Positions 1 to 15,100 of a DNA stretch of 64,000 nucleotides are shown piece after piece. Every line of letters starts with the position of its first letter. The first letter of the stretch is position 1. The position numbers were made by a program, and so were the translations under genes. The notes below the pieces were generated by a model that had not been told where the DNA came from, did not search any database, and saw nothing but the letters and a program-made list of their open reading frames with translations. The stretch comes from Bugulina stolonifera. Taxonomy: Eukaryota > Bryozoa > Gymnolaemata > Cheilostomatida > Bugulidae. The stretch lies in assembly GCA_935421135.1 (NCBI GenBank), contig OW285191.1, forward strand, positions 19,608,700-19,672,699, given 5' to 3'.

Positions 1-148
1 AAATTCCTTTTATTAAACTCGGTTGGGGATGGGAAGAAGTACTGGATGCTAAAAGCATGACTAGCATCTGTCACACAGTCACACAACACAGAGCTCAGAG
101 TGGCATGCTATATACAGGATACTAATATTCAATGGAATGATAACTCAC

Positions 149-3100
149 GCATAGTTGATTGAAGTTGTTGCCGATACAGCATCTCCATTTCCTGCCAAGA
201 TGGAGATCTGGCTGGTCCCGGTTGTGACTCTTGCATCTGTTGTCACTCCATAGTACTTAATGCCATGAGTCGTGTCATCGGTTATCTTCTGTCTAGTAGT
301 CTCAGCAAAGTCTGAGTTCGTCATGTCTGCCACTAGCTGTTGGATATAAAATATAAAACATCATAATGTACAACACTAAAAGAAAGATTAAAATTTGTCG
401 ATAATTTCCTGCTATGCCATTTCATCAAAATATTTAATCTTTGAAATCATTGGATATTGAAGCACGACTCATCACACAACAACAACGTAGGAACCTACGA
501 AGTATAACCCACATCTACATGTATACGTAATATTACCTACATGTATACGTAATATTACCTACATGTATACGTAATATTACCTACATGTATACATAATATT
601 ACCTACATGTATACGTAATATTACCTACATGTATACGTAATATTACCTACATGTATACGTAATATTACCTACATGTATACGTAATATTACCTACATGTAT
701 ACGTAATATTACCTACATGTATACGTAATATTACCTACATGTATACGTAGTATTACCTACATGTATACATAATATTACCTACATGTATACGTAATATTTC
801 CTACATGTATACGTAATATTACCTACATGTATACGTAATATTACCTACATGTATACGTAATATTACCTACATGTATACGTAATATTACCTACATGTATAC
901 GTAATATTACCTACATGTATACGTAGTATTACCTACATGTATACGTAATATTTCCTACATGTATACGTAATATTTCCTACATGTATACGTAATATTACCT
1001 ACATGTATACGTAATATTACCTACATGTATACGTAATATTACCTACATGTATACGTAATATTACCTACATGTATACGTAATATTACCTACATGTATACGT
1101 AGTATTACCTACATGTATACATAATATTACCTACATGTATACGTAATATTTCCTACATGTATACGTAATATTACCTACATGTATACGTAATATTACCTAC
1201 ATGTATACGTAATATTACCTACATGTATACGTAATATTACCTACATGTATACGTAATATTACCTACATGTATACGTAGTATTACCTACATGTATACGTAA
1301 TATTTCCTACATGTATACGTAATATTTCCTACATGTATACGTAATATTACCTACATGTATACGTAATATTACCTACATGTATACGTAATATTACCTACAT
1401 GTATACGTAATATTACCTACATGTATACGTAATATTACCTACATGTATACGTAGTATTACCTACATGTATACGTAATATTTCCTACATGTATACGTAATA
1501 TTTCCTACATGTATACGTAATATTACCTACATGTATACGTAGTACTACCTACATGTATACGTAGTATTACCTACATGTATACGTAATATTATCTACATGT
1601 ATACGTAGTATTACCTACATGTATACGTAATATTACCTACATGTATACGTAATATTACCTACATGTATACGTAATATTATCTACATGTATACGTAGTATT
1701 ACCTACATGTATACATAATATTACCTACATGTATACGTAATATTACCTACATGTATACGTAATATTACCTACATGTATACGTAATATTATCTACGTGTAT
1801 ACGTAGTATTACCTACATGTATACGTAGTACTACCTACATGTATACGTAGTATTGTGATGGTACAGGACATTTGTATACGACCCCAACTCCCGGACGAAG
1901 CTCCACCGCACCCTAAGTGCCTAGTAGTTGTTACAGCGCTACTCACCTGACACTAACATTCTCACAATTAGTGTTCGTATACTTACCTTTAACTGCATTG
2001 CATGTTCAAACTACTTAATTACCGTCTATATACATGTCTCCATGTGTTTATACTCATTTCTTATTCATGTATCTTACTATATGTTATTGTACATAGTCAC
2101 ATGAATGTTACTAAGTCCTTTTTATGCCTTTTATACCCATGTACAGAGGCCCGACCTCTCAGAATCCATTGATATTCATTTTGTACATGAATTGGACCAT
2201 TATAAGCAACTTTTGTAGAACCCGACCTATTTTGGGTCGGCCGTCGGGCGGAAGTCCTTATACTATATAAAGGGCACTGTTTTACTGTTCATTGTCTCAG
2301 TCTTCACTTGGCTTTCAATAAAGACACATCTATACTTGATACAGAGGCTTTCTCTTCCTTTTACTAGGTCATTCGCTTTGCGAACCGCCTACTAGGTCGA
2401 ACTACTCTCTTTCATTGTATAGTCTGAAGGTCGGACTTGAGATCAGATGGGTCGTCTTTGGTAGTATTTGGGCTACTGAGACCGCTCGATCTTTCATGTA
2501 ATGCGAAGTCCTATTACCACTCATAGGCACTTCATTTCTGGGTCGATAGTCGTCCAAGACACAGAAAACATTACAGTATTACCTGTGTAATGTTCTTTAC
2601 GAACGACTGATCACCAAGCTGCATCCTGGATGCATAAGCGAACTTCATGGCTTCTATAATCCTGTGGTAGGTGATGCTGGTGGAAGCCACCTTCTCCTTC
2701 TTTGGTGAGACTGACTCAGATGTGAACCTGTACCCTAGCAAGGGAGATAAAAACAAGAATAGTTTCTAGTGCACAAGTACAAGTCATGCTATTATGGAAC
2801 TCTTGATTCTGAAGTACAAGAGCACCACTAGTTCATGCAACATGACTGTATTCAGTGGTACAATGTATTCAGTGGTACAATGTATTCAGTGGTACAATGC
2901 ATTTGGTGCTACAAGTATTTGGTGGTACAATGTATTTGGTGCTACAAGTATTTGGTGGTACAAGTATTTGGTGGTACAATGTATTTGGTGCTACAAGTAT
3001 TTGGTGGTACATGTATTTGGTGGTACATGTATTTGGTGGTACGTGAATTTGGTGGTACATGTATTTGGTGGTACATGTATTTGGTGGTACATGTATTTGG

Positions 3101-6100
3101 TGGCACACGCATATTTGGTGGATGTGAAACAAGTCTCCGGTTGCTCAATAGAAAAATCCCTTGCATAAATAATGTCATATAATAAATGATTTACCATCCA
3201 GTATGTTCAATATGTACTGGACGACCACGCCCCCTGATGGTGGTGGTAAAGACATGATCCTGTAATCTCCATTTTTTAGAGAGCTAGATAACGGAGTTCT
3301 CTCGGTTGGTGTGTAATTCTCCAGATCTGCCTTTGTCACTATCTGACCATCTAAAAGTACACCAGCATTAGTTTGGTACATGTGTAGCCCTATGTGTAAT
3401 AGTGGTCACACCATATGCCCAATGAGGGCTAAGCTACACTCTACACTGGTTCAAAAGGGGGTGGGCTAATAATCATGACATCAAAACAAGTCACATTATA
3501 CATACTAACCTAGCTCTTCAAGGTCGGCTACTATATCGTCCCTCAAACTTCCTCTGTAGAATGTGTCTGGTCCACCTTCTGCTATTCTTTTGTAAGTTTC
3601 TGCTAATTTACTGAAGACTACAATGTCTCCTTCTTTCTTCATCTCTCCTGTCTCAGGGTTGGTGAATACTTCTCTATAACCAAATGATAGTTATAACCTG
3701 TATATGTAGTAATCAGAGTAGCCCATGCCCATGTAGTGGATCCATAGACTACTGGAATTGTCTTATCTTGTACCAACGCAATTCTACAGCATTGCTATAC
3801 ATGTTGTGAGCTTGCACAAAAATGAGTTCAAAGACGTAACGAGAAATAATTTTAAAGCTCTTAACATACATGTACATGTACATGCACTACTGCACTACTT
3901 CACCTTAACATACATGTACATGTACTACTTCACCTTAACATACATGTACATATACTACTTCACCTTAACATACATGTACATATACTACTTCACCTTAACA
4001 TACATGTACATGTGCTACTTCACCTTAACATACATGTACATATACTACTTCACCTTAACATACATGTACATTGTACATGTACATATATACATGTACATAT
4101 TATACTAATTCATGGAACTAAGGCTGACCTACATTCATCACTTGGTGTCTAATCTACTCACTTGAGCTGATCATCAAATGAATCATAATTTTTCACCAGA
4201 GCCTTGGAGACATAAGCATTCAGAGTAATCCCTTCCTCTGCCAACTCAATCGACGGCTCAAATAATCTCGACCATGGCAGTCTGCCAAACTTCTGGTGGA
4301 GTTTCCATATGCCGGCGATCTCTCCAGGTACAGCTATGGACCCTCCACCTAGACGTCATGAAGGTAGTGGATTATAATACACATGTATATTGAATTATCT
4401 CTATAAATTACAGTACATATTGTAATACTGTAAGATACCACCTAAACATGTATAATCAGTATCAGAACAACTCACCATGCATTGTTGTACGTTTACCTCT
4501 AAAGACCATGAATGTTGTGTTAAATACCTATTTTAGGAGACAGTGTGCTGTCCTCATACATTGTACTATTAGACATCATTGATGCCGTCTCTCTGTAGTC
4601 CAGAACATAGGTAAGCTTTGAGGACCTGTCGAATGATCGAGGTAGATGGTACACTCCTGTTATACTACATAACTTATCAAATGATAGAGGTAGATAGTAC
4701 ACTCCTGCTATACTACATAACTTATGATTTACAATGTACTTCTTGTACATGACCTTCTATTACTTGTGTACTTGTAGCTATTAATATGGGGTAGTGGTAA
4801 AAGACATGAACGTGATGTGAAAGATAAATGACGTGAGAGCGTGAAAACAACTTCAACTAACGAAAGAATACCTATAATAGGGAGGAGCTAGACGGAAATA
4901 AGGCTTTTGGTTGGGGTTTAGGGTAAACAAGAGTTTGATTTCTAACGCTAGTAACCTTAGTTGGAGTTGTCTTTTTCTCCTCTCACGTCATTTCATTCTC
5001 ATGTTATGCTCACGTCTTTTACCACCACCGATTAATATGCCTGTGGTTGTGCAGTGTAGTGTGCAGTAGTGTAGTGCGCAGTAGTGTAGTACGCAGTAGT
5101 TTAGTACGCATTAGTGTAGTACGCAGTAGTAGTAGCGTGTATGTAAATGAGTACATGTATGTGTTCTTTTAGCCCAGTACAGTCAGAGTTGTCATCTCTC
5201 TAATTACTAACATTGGAGTGACAACTCCACTACTCCTAGTAACTAGACTGTTACATTGTCTATCATTCCTAGATCTCCAAGGAACTGTAGCAGATGAAAT
5301 GTGATTACGTGGTTCTCAGTCTATTATAACCGTGGACTCTGGTCCCTCCATCATCCAGAGCCAGGAGTCTGTGAACACTATTACTAGCTCTAAACTGAGC
5401 CTATAGGTGAATATCTATACTAACTTACCATAAAACTGTTACAGTATAGCAAATACAGTGTAATAGTCCTAGATATCCACATCAGACGATTTTGATACAA
5501 ACTTTAGATTGTATTCATTTCCTTGTTTGATAACTTTGGTAATAGTGATTTGCACTTCGGCACCAAGTACTACTAGTACTAGTATACATGTAGGATTGTA
5601 CTATTTATTCCTTTCCATGAACATCCACAATGCATTGTTCAATCTAGACTCTTAATCATCCATCAATTGGCTCACAGGTAATACATAATATAATATACAG
5701 GTAATACATGTATAATACAGAGGTAATAAATGTATAATACACAGGTAATAAATGTATAATACACAGGTAATACATGTATAATACACAGGTAATACATGTA
5801 TAATACACAGGTAATACATGTATAATACAGAGGTAATACATGTATAATACACAGGTAATACATGTATAATATACAGGTAATACATGTATAATACACAGGT
5901 AATACATAGTATAATATACAGGTAATACATAGTATAATACACAGGTAATACATAGTATAATATACAGGTAATACATAGTATAATACACAGGTAATACATT
6001 AGTATAATACACAGGTAATACATTAGTATAATACACAGGTAATACATTAGTATAATACACAGGAAATACATTAGTATAATACACAGGTAATACATTAGTA

Positions 6101-9100
6101 TAATACACAGGTAATACATTAGTATAATATACAGGTAATACATTAGTATAATATACAGGTAATACATTAGTATAATACAGAGGTAATACATGTATAATAT
6201 ACAGGTAATACATTAGTATAATACACAGGTAATACATAGTATAATATACAGGTAATACATGTATAACACACAGGTAATACATAGTATAATATACAGGTAA
6301 TACATAGTATAATACACAGGTAATACATTAGTATAATACACAGGTAATACATTAGTATAATACACAGGTAATACATTAGTATAATACACAGGTAATACAT
6401 TAGTATAATACACAGGTAATACATTAGTATAATACACAGGTAATACATTAGTATAATATACAGGTAATACATTAGTATAATACAGAGGTAATACATTAGT
6501 ATAATACAGAGGTAATACATTAGTATAATACAGAGGTAATACATTAGTATAATACAGAGGTAATACATTAGTATAATACACAGGTAATACATTAGTATAA
6601 TACACAGGTAATACATAGTATAATACACAGGTAATACATTAGTATAATACACAGGTAATACATTAGTATAATACACAGGTAATACATTAGTATAATACAC
6701 AGGTAATACATTAGTATAATACACAGGTAATACATTAGTATAATATACAGGTAATACATTAGTATAATACAGAGGTAATACATTAGTATAATACACAGGT
6801 AATACATAGTATAATACACAGGTAATACATAGTATAATATACAGGTAATACATGTATAATATACAGGTAATACATAGTATAATACACAGGTAATACATTA
6901 GTATAATACACAGGTAATACATTAGTATAATACACAGGTAATACATTAGTATAATACACAGGTAATACATTAGTATAATACACAGGTAATACATTAGTAT
7001 AATACACAGGTAATACATAGTATAATACACAGGTAATACGTAGTATAATACACAGGTAATGCGTAGTATAATACACAGGTAATACATTAGTATAATACAC
7101 AGGTAATACATAGTATAATACACAGGTAATACATTAGTATAATACACAGGTAATACATTAGTATAATATACAGGTAATATATAGTATAATATACAGGTAA
7201 TACATTAGTATAATATACAGGTAATACATAGTATAATACACAGGTAATACATAGTATAATACACAGGTAATACATAGTATAATACACAGGTAATACATAT
7301 TATAATACACAGGTAATACATATTATAATACACAGGTAATGCGTAGTATAATACACAGGTAATACATTAGTATAATATACAGGTAATACATAGTATAATA
7401 TACAGGTAATACATAGTATAATACACAGGTAATACATATTATAATACACAGGTAATACGTAGTATAATACACAGGTAATACATTAGTATAATATACAGGT
7501 AATACATAGTATAATACACAGGTAATACATAGTATAATATACAGGTAATACATAGTATAATACACAGGTAATACATTAGTATAATACAGAGGTAATACAT
7601 TAGTATAATACACAGGTAATACATTAGTATAATACACAGGTAATACATTAGTATAATACACAGGTAATACGTAGTATAATACACAGGTAATGCGTAGTAT
7701 AATACACAGGTAATACATAGTATAATACACAGGTAATACATAGTATAATATACAGGTAATACATAGTATAATATACAGGTAATACATTAGTATAATACAC
7801 AGGTAATACATTAGTATAATACACAGGTAATACATAGTATAATATACAGGTAATACATTAGTATAATACACAGGTAATACATTAGTATAATACACAGGTA
7901 ATACATTAGTATAATATACAGGTAATACATTAGTATAATATACAGGTAATACATTAGTATAATATACAGGTAATACATTAGTATAATACAGAGGTAATAC
8001 ATGTATAATATACAGGTAATACATAGTATAATACACAGGTAATACATTAGTATAATACACAGGTAATACATTAGTATAATACACAGGTAATACATTAGTA
8101 TAATACACAGGAAATACATTAGTATAATACACAGGTAATACATTAGTATAATACACAGGTAATACATTAGTATAATATACAGGTAATACATTAGTATAAT
8201 ATACAGGTAATACATTAGTATAATACAGAGGTAATACATTAGTATAATACACAGGTAATACATTAGTATAATACACAGGTAATACATTAGTATAATACAG
8301 AGGTAATACATTAGTATAATACACAGGTAATACATAGTATAATACACAGGTAATACATATTATAATACACAGGTAATACGTAGTATAATACACAGGTAAT
8401 GCGTAGTATAATACACAGGTAATACATTAGTATAATATACAGGTAATACATAGTATAATATACAGGTAATACATAGTATAATACACAGGTAATACATAGT
8501 ATAATACACAGGTAATACATAGTATAATATACAGGTAATACATAGTATAATACACAGGTAATACATTAGTATAATACAGAGGTAATACATTAGTATAATA
8601 CACAGGTAATACATTAGTATAATACACAGGTAATACATTAGTATAATACACAGGTAATACATTAGTATAATACACAGGTAATACATTAGTATAATACACA
8701 GGTAATACGTAGTATAATACACAGGTAATGCGTAGTATAATACACAGGTAATACATAGTATAATACACAGGTAATACATAGTATAATATACAGGTAATAC
8801 ATAGTATAATATACAGGTAATACATTAGTATAATACACAGGTAATACATTAGTATAATACACAGGTAATACATTAGTATAATATACAGGTAATACATTAG
8901 TATAATATACAGGTAATACATTAGTATAATACAGAGGTAATACATGTATAATATACAGGTAATACATTAGTATAATACACAGGTAATACATAGTATAATA
9001 TACAGGTAATACATGTATAACACACAGGTAATACATAGTATAATATACAGGTAATACATAGTATAATACACAGGTAATACATTAGTATAATACACAGGTA

Positions 9101-12100
9101 ATACATTAGTATAATACACAGGTAATACATTAGTATAATACACAGGTAATACATTAGTATAATACAGAGGTAATACATTAGTATAATACAGAGGTAATAC
9201 ATTAGTATAATATACAGGTAATACATTAGTATAATACAGAGGTAATACATTAGTATAATACAGAGGTAATACATTAGTATAATACAGAGGTAATACATTA
9301 GTATAATACAGAGGTAATACATTAGTATAATACACAGGTAATACATTAGTATAATACACAGGTAATACATAGTATAATACACAGGTAATACATTAGTATA
9401 ATACACAGGTAATACATTAGTATAATACACAGGTAATACATTAGTATAATACACAGGTAATACATTAGTATAATACACAGGTAATACATTAGTATAATAT
9501 ACAGGTAATACATTAGTATAATACAGAGGTAATACATTAGTATAATACACAGGTAATGCATAGTATAATACACAGGTAATACATAGTATAATATACAGGT
9601 AATACATGTATAATATACAGGTAATACATAGTATAATACACAGGAAATACATTAGTATAATACACAGGTAATACATTAGTATAATATACAGGTAATACAT
9701 GTATAACACACAGGTAATACATAGTATAATATACAGGTAATACATTAGTATAATACAGAGGTAATACATTAGTATAATACAGAGGTAATACATTAGTATA
9801 ATACACAGGTAATACATTAGTATAATACACAGGTAATACATAGTATAATACACAGGTAATACATTAGTATAATACACAGGTAATACATTAGTATAATACA
9901 CAGGTAATACATTAGTATAATACACAGGTAATACATTAGTATAATACACAGGTAATACATAGTATAATACACAGGTAATACATTAGTATAATACACAGGT
10001 AATACATTAGTATAATACACAGGTAATACATTAGTATAATACACAGGTAATACATTAGTATAATATACAGGTAATACATTAGTATAATACAGAGGTAATA
10101 CATTAGTATAATACACAGGTAATGCATAGTATAATACACAGGTAATACATAGTATAATATACAGGTAATACATGTATAATATACAGGTAATACATAGTAT
10201 AATACACAGGAAATACATTAGTATAATACACAGGTAATACATTAGTATAATATACAGGTAATACATTAGTATAATACAGAGGTAATACATTAGTATAATA
10301 CAGAGGTAATACATTAGTATAATACAGAGGTAATACATTAGTATAATACAGAGGTAATACATTAGTATAATACACAGGTAATACATTAGTATAATACACA
10401 GGTAATACATAGTATAATACACAGGTAATACATTAGTATAATACACAGGTAATACATTAGTATAATACACAGGTAATACATTAGTATAATACACAGGTAA
10501 TACATTAGTATAATACACAGGTAATACATTAGTATAATATACAGGTAATACATTAGTATAATACAGAGGTAATACATTAGTATAATACACAGGTAATACA
10601 TAGTATAATACACAGGTAATACATAGTATAATATACAGGTAATACATGTATAATATACAGGTAATACATAGTATAATACACAGGTAATACATTAGTATAA
10701 TACACAGGTAATACATTAGTATAATACACAGGTAATACATTAGTATAATACACAGGTAATACATTAGTATAATACACAGGTAATACATTAGTATAATACA
10801 CAGGTAATACATAGTATAATACACAGGTAATACGTAGTATAATACACAGGTAATACATTAGTATAATACACAGGTAATACATTAGTATAATACACAGGTA
10901 ATACATTAGTATAATATACAGGTAATACATTAGTATAATACACAGGTAATACATTAGTATAATACACAGGTAATACATTAGTATAATACACAGGTAATAC
11001 ATTAGTATAATACACAGGTAATACGTAGTATAATACACAGGTAATGCGTAGTATAATACACAGGTAATACATAGTATAATACACAGGTAATACATAGTAT
11101 AATATACAGGTAATACATAGTATAATATACAGGTAATACATTAGTATAATACACAGGTAATACATTAGTATAATACACAGGTAATACATTAGTATAATAT
11201 ACAGGTAATACATTAGTATAATACACAGGTAATACATTAGTATAATACAGAGGTAATACATGTATAATATACAGGTAATACATTAGTATAATACACAGGT
11301 AATACATAGTATAATATACAGGTAATACATGTATAACACACAGGTAATACATAGTATAATATACAGGTAATACATAGTATAATACACAGGTAATACATTA
11401 GTATAATACACAGGTAATACATTAGTATAATACACAGGTAATACATTAGTATAATACACAGGTAATACATTAGTATAATACACAGGTAATACATTAGTAT
11501 AATACACAGGTAATACATTAGTATAATATACAGGTAATACATTAGTATAATACAGAGGTAATACATTAGTATAATACACAGGTAATACATTAGTATAATA
11601 CAGAGGTAATACATTAGTATAATACAGAGGTAATACATTAGTATAATACACAGGTAATACATTAGTATAATACACAGGTAATACATAGTATAATACACAG
11701 GTAATACATTAGTATAATACACAGGTAATACATTAGTATAATACACAGGTAATACATTAGTATAATACACAGGTAATACATTAGTATAATACACAGGTAA
11801 TACATTAGTATAATATACAGGTAATACATTAGTATAATACAGAGGTAATACATTAGTATAATACACAGGTAATGCATAGTATAATACACAGGTAATACAT
11901 AGTATAATATACAGGTAATACATGTATAATATACAGGTAATACATAGTATAATACACAGGAAATACATTAGTATAATACACAGGTAATACATTAGTATAA
12001 TACACAGGTAATACATAGTATAATACACAGGTAATACGTAGTATAATACACAGGTAATACATTAGTATAATACACAGGTAATACATTAGTATAATACACA

Positions 12101-15100
12101 GGTAATACATTAGTATAATATACAGGTAATACATTAGTATAATACACAGGTAATACATTAGTATAATACACAGGTAATACATTAGTATAATACACAGGTA
12201 ATACATTAGTATAATACACAGGTAATACGTAGTATAATACACAGGTAATGCGTAGTATAATACACAGGTAATACATAGTATAATACACAGGTAATACATA
12301 GTATAATATACAGGTAATACATAGTATAATATACAGGTAATACATTAGTATAATACACAGGTAATACATTAGTATAATACACAGGTAATACATTAGTATA
12401 ATATACAGGTAATACATTAGTATAATATACAGGTAATACATTAGTATAATACAGAGGTAATACATGTATAATATACAGGTAATACATTAGTATAATACAC
12501 AGGTAATACATAGTATAATATACAGGTAATACATGTATAACACACAGGTAATACATAGTATAATATACAGGTAATACATAGTATAATACACAGGTAATAC
12601 ATTAGTATAATACACAGGTAATACATTAGTATAATACACAGGTAATACATTAGTATAATACACAGGTAATACATTAGTATAATACACAGGTAATACATTA
12701 GTATAATACACAGGTAATACATTAGTATAATATACAGGTAATACATTAGTATAATACAGAGGTAATACATTAGTATAATACAGAGGTAATACATTAGTAT
12801 AATACACAGGTAATACATTAGTATAATACAGAGGTAATACATTAGTATAATACACAGGTAATACATTAGTATAATACACAGGTAATACATAGTATAATAC
12901 ACAGGTAATACATTAGTATAATACACAGGTAATACATTAGTATAATACACAGGTAATACATTAGTATAATACACAGGTAATACATTAGTATAATACACAG
13001 GTAATACATTAGTATAATATACAGGTAATACATTAGTATAATACAGAGGTAATACATTAGTATAATACACAGGTAATGCATAGTATAATACACAGGTAAT
13101 ACATAGTATAATATACAGGTAATACATGTATAATATACAGGTAATACATAGTATAATACACAGGAAATACATTAGTATAATACACAGGTAATACATTAGT
13201 ATAATATACAGGTAATACATGTATAACACACAGGTAATACATAGTATAATATACAGGTAATACATTAGTATAATACAGAGGTAATACATTAGTATAATAC
13301 AGAGGTAATACATTAGTATAATACACAGGTAATACATTAGTATAATACACAGGTAATACATAGTATAATACACAGGTAATACATTAGTATAATACACAGG
13401 TAATACATTAGTATAATACACAGGTAATACATTAGTATAATACACAGGTAATACATTAGTATAATACACAGGTAATACATAGTATAATACACAGGTAATA
13501 CATTAGTATAATACACAGGTAATACATTAGTATAATACACAGGTAATACATTAGTATAATACACAGGTAATACATTAGTATAATATACAGGTAATACATT
13601 AGTATAATACAGAGGTAATACATTAGTATAATACACAGGTAATGCATAGTATAATACACAGGTAATACATAGTATAATATACAGGTAATACATGTATAAT
13701 ATACAGGTAATACATAGTATAATACACAGGAAATACATTAGTATAATACACAGGTAATACATTAGTATAATATACAGGTAATACATTAGTATAATACAGA
13801 GGTAATACATTAGTATAATACAGAGGTAATACATTAGTATAATACAGAGGTAATACATTAGTATAATACAGAGGTAATACATTAGTATAATACACAGGTA
13901 ATACATTAGTATAATACACAGGTAATACATAGTATAATACACAGGTAATACATTAGTATAATACACAGGTAATACATTAGTATAATACACAGGTAATACA
14001 TTAGTATAATACACAGGTAATACATTAGTATAATACACAGGTAATACATTAGTATAATATACAGGTAATACATTAGTATAATACAGAGGTAATACATTAG
14101 TATAATACACAGGTAATACATAGTATAATACACAGGTAATACATAGTATAATATACAGGTAATACATGTATAATATACAGGTAATACATAGTATAATACA
14201 CAGGTAATACATTAGTATAATACACAGGTAATACATTAGTATAATACACAGGTAATACATTAGTATAATACACAGGTAATACATTAGTATAATACACAGG
14301 TAATACATTAGTATAATACACAGGTAATACATAGTATAATACACAGGTAATACGTAGTATAATACACAGGTAATACATTAGTATAATACACAGGTAATAC
14401 ATTAGTATAATACACAGGTAATACATTAGTATAATATACAGGTAATACATTAGTATAATATACAGGTAATACATTAGTATAATACAGAGGTAATACATGT
14501 ATAATATACAGGTAATACATTAGTATAATACACAGGTAATACATAGTATAATATACAGGTAATACATGTATAACACACAGGTAATACATAGTATAATATA
14601 CAGGTAATACATAGTATAATACACAGGTAATACATTAGTATAATACACAGGTAATACATTAGTATAATACACAGGTAATACATTAGTATAATACACAGGT
14701 AATACATTAGTATAATACACAGGTAATACATTAGTATAATACACAGGTAATACATTAGTATAATATACAGGTAATACATTAGTATAATACAGAGGTAATA
14801 CATTAGTATAATACAGAGGTAATACATTAGTATAATACAGAGGTAATACATTAGTATAATACAGAGGTAATACATTAGTATAATACACAGGTAATACATT
14901 AGTATAATACACAGGTAATACATAGTATAATATACAGGTAATACATGTATAACACACAGGTAATACATAGTATAATATACAGGTAATACATAGTATAATA
15001 CACAGGTAATACATTAGTATAATACACAGGTAATACATTAGTATAATACACAGGTAATACATTAGTATAATACACAGGTAATACATTAGTATAATACACA

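Noticed and set aside
1..48. Possible next GGT exon (after CTTTTAG on the minus strand)
   Set aside because: The frame allowed by the exon 9 donor gives a peptide without resemblance to the expected FGS-x-V-x-SP region of the small subunit.
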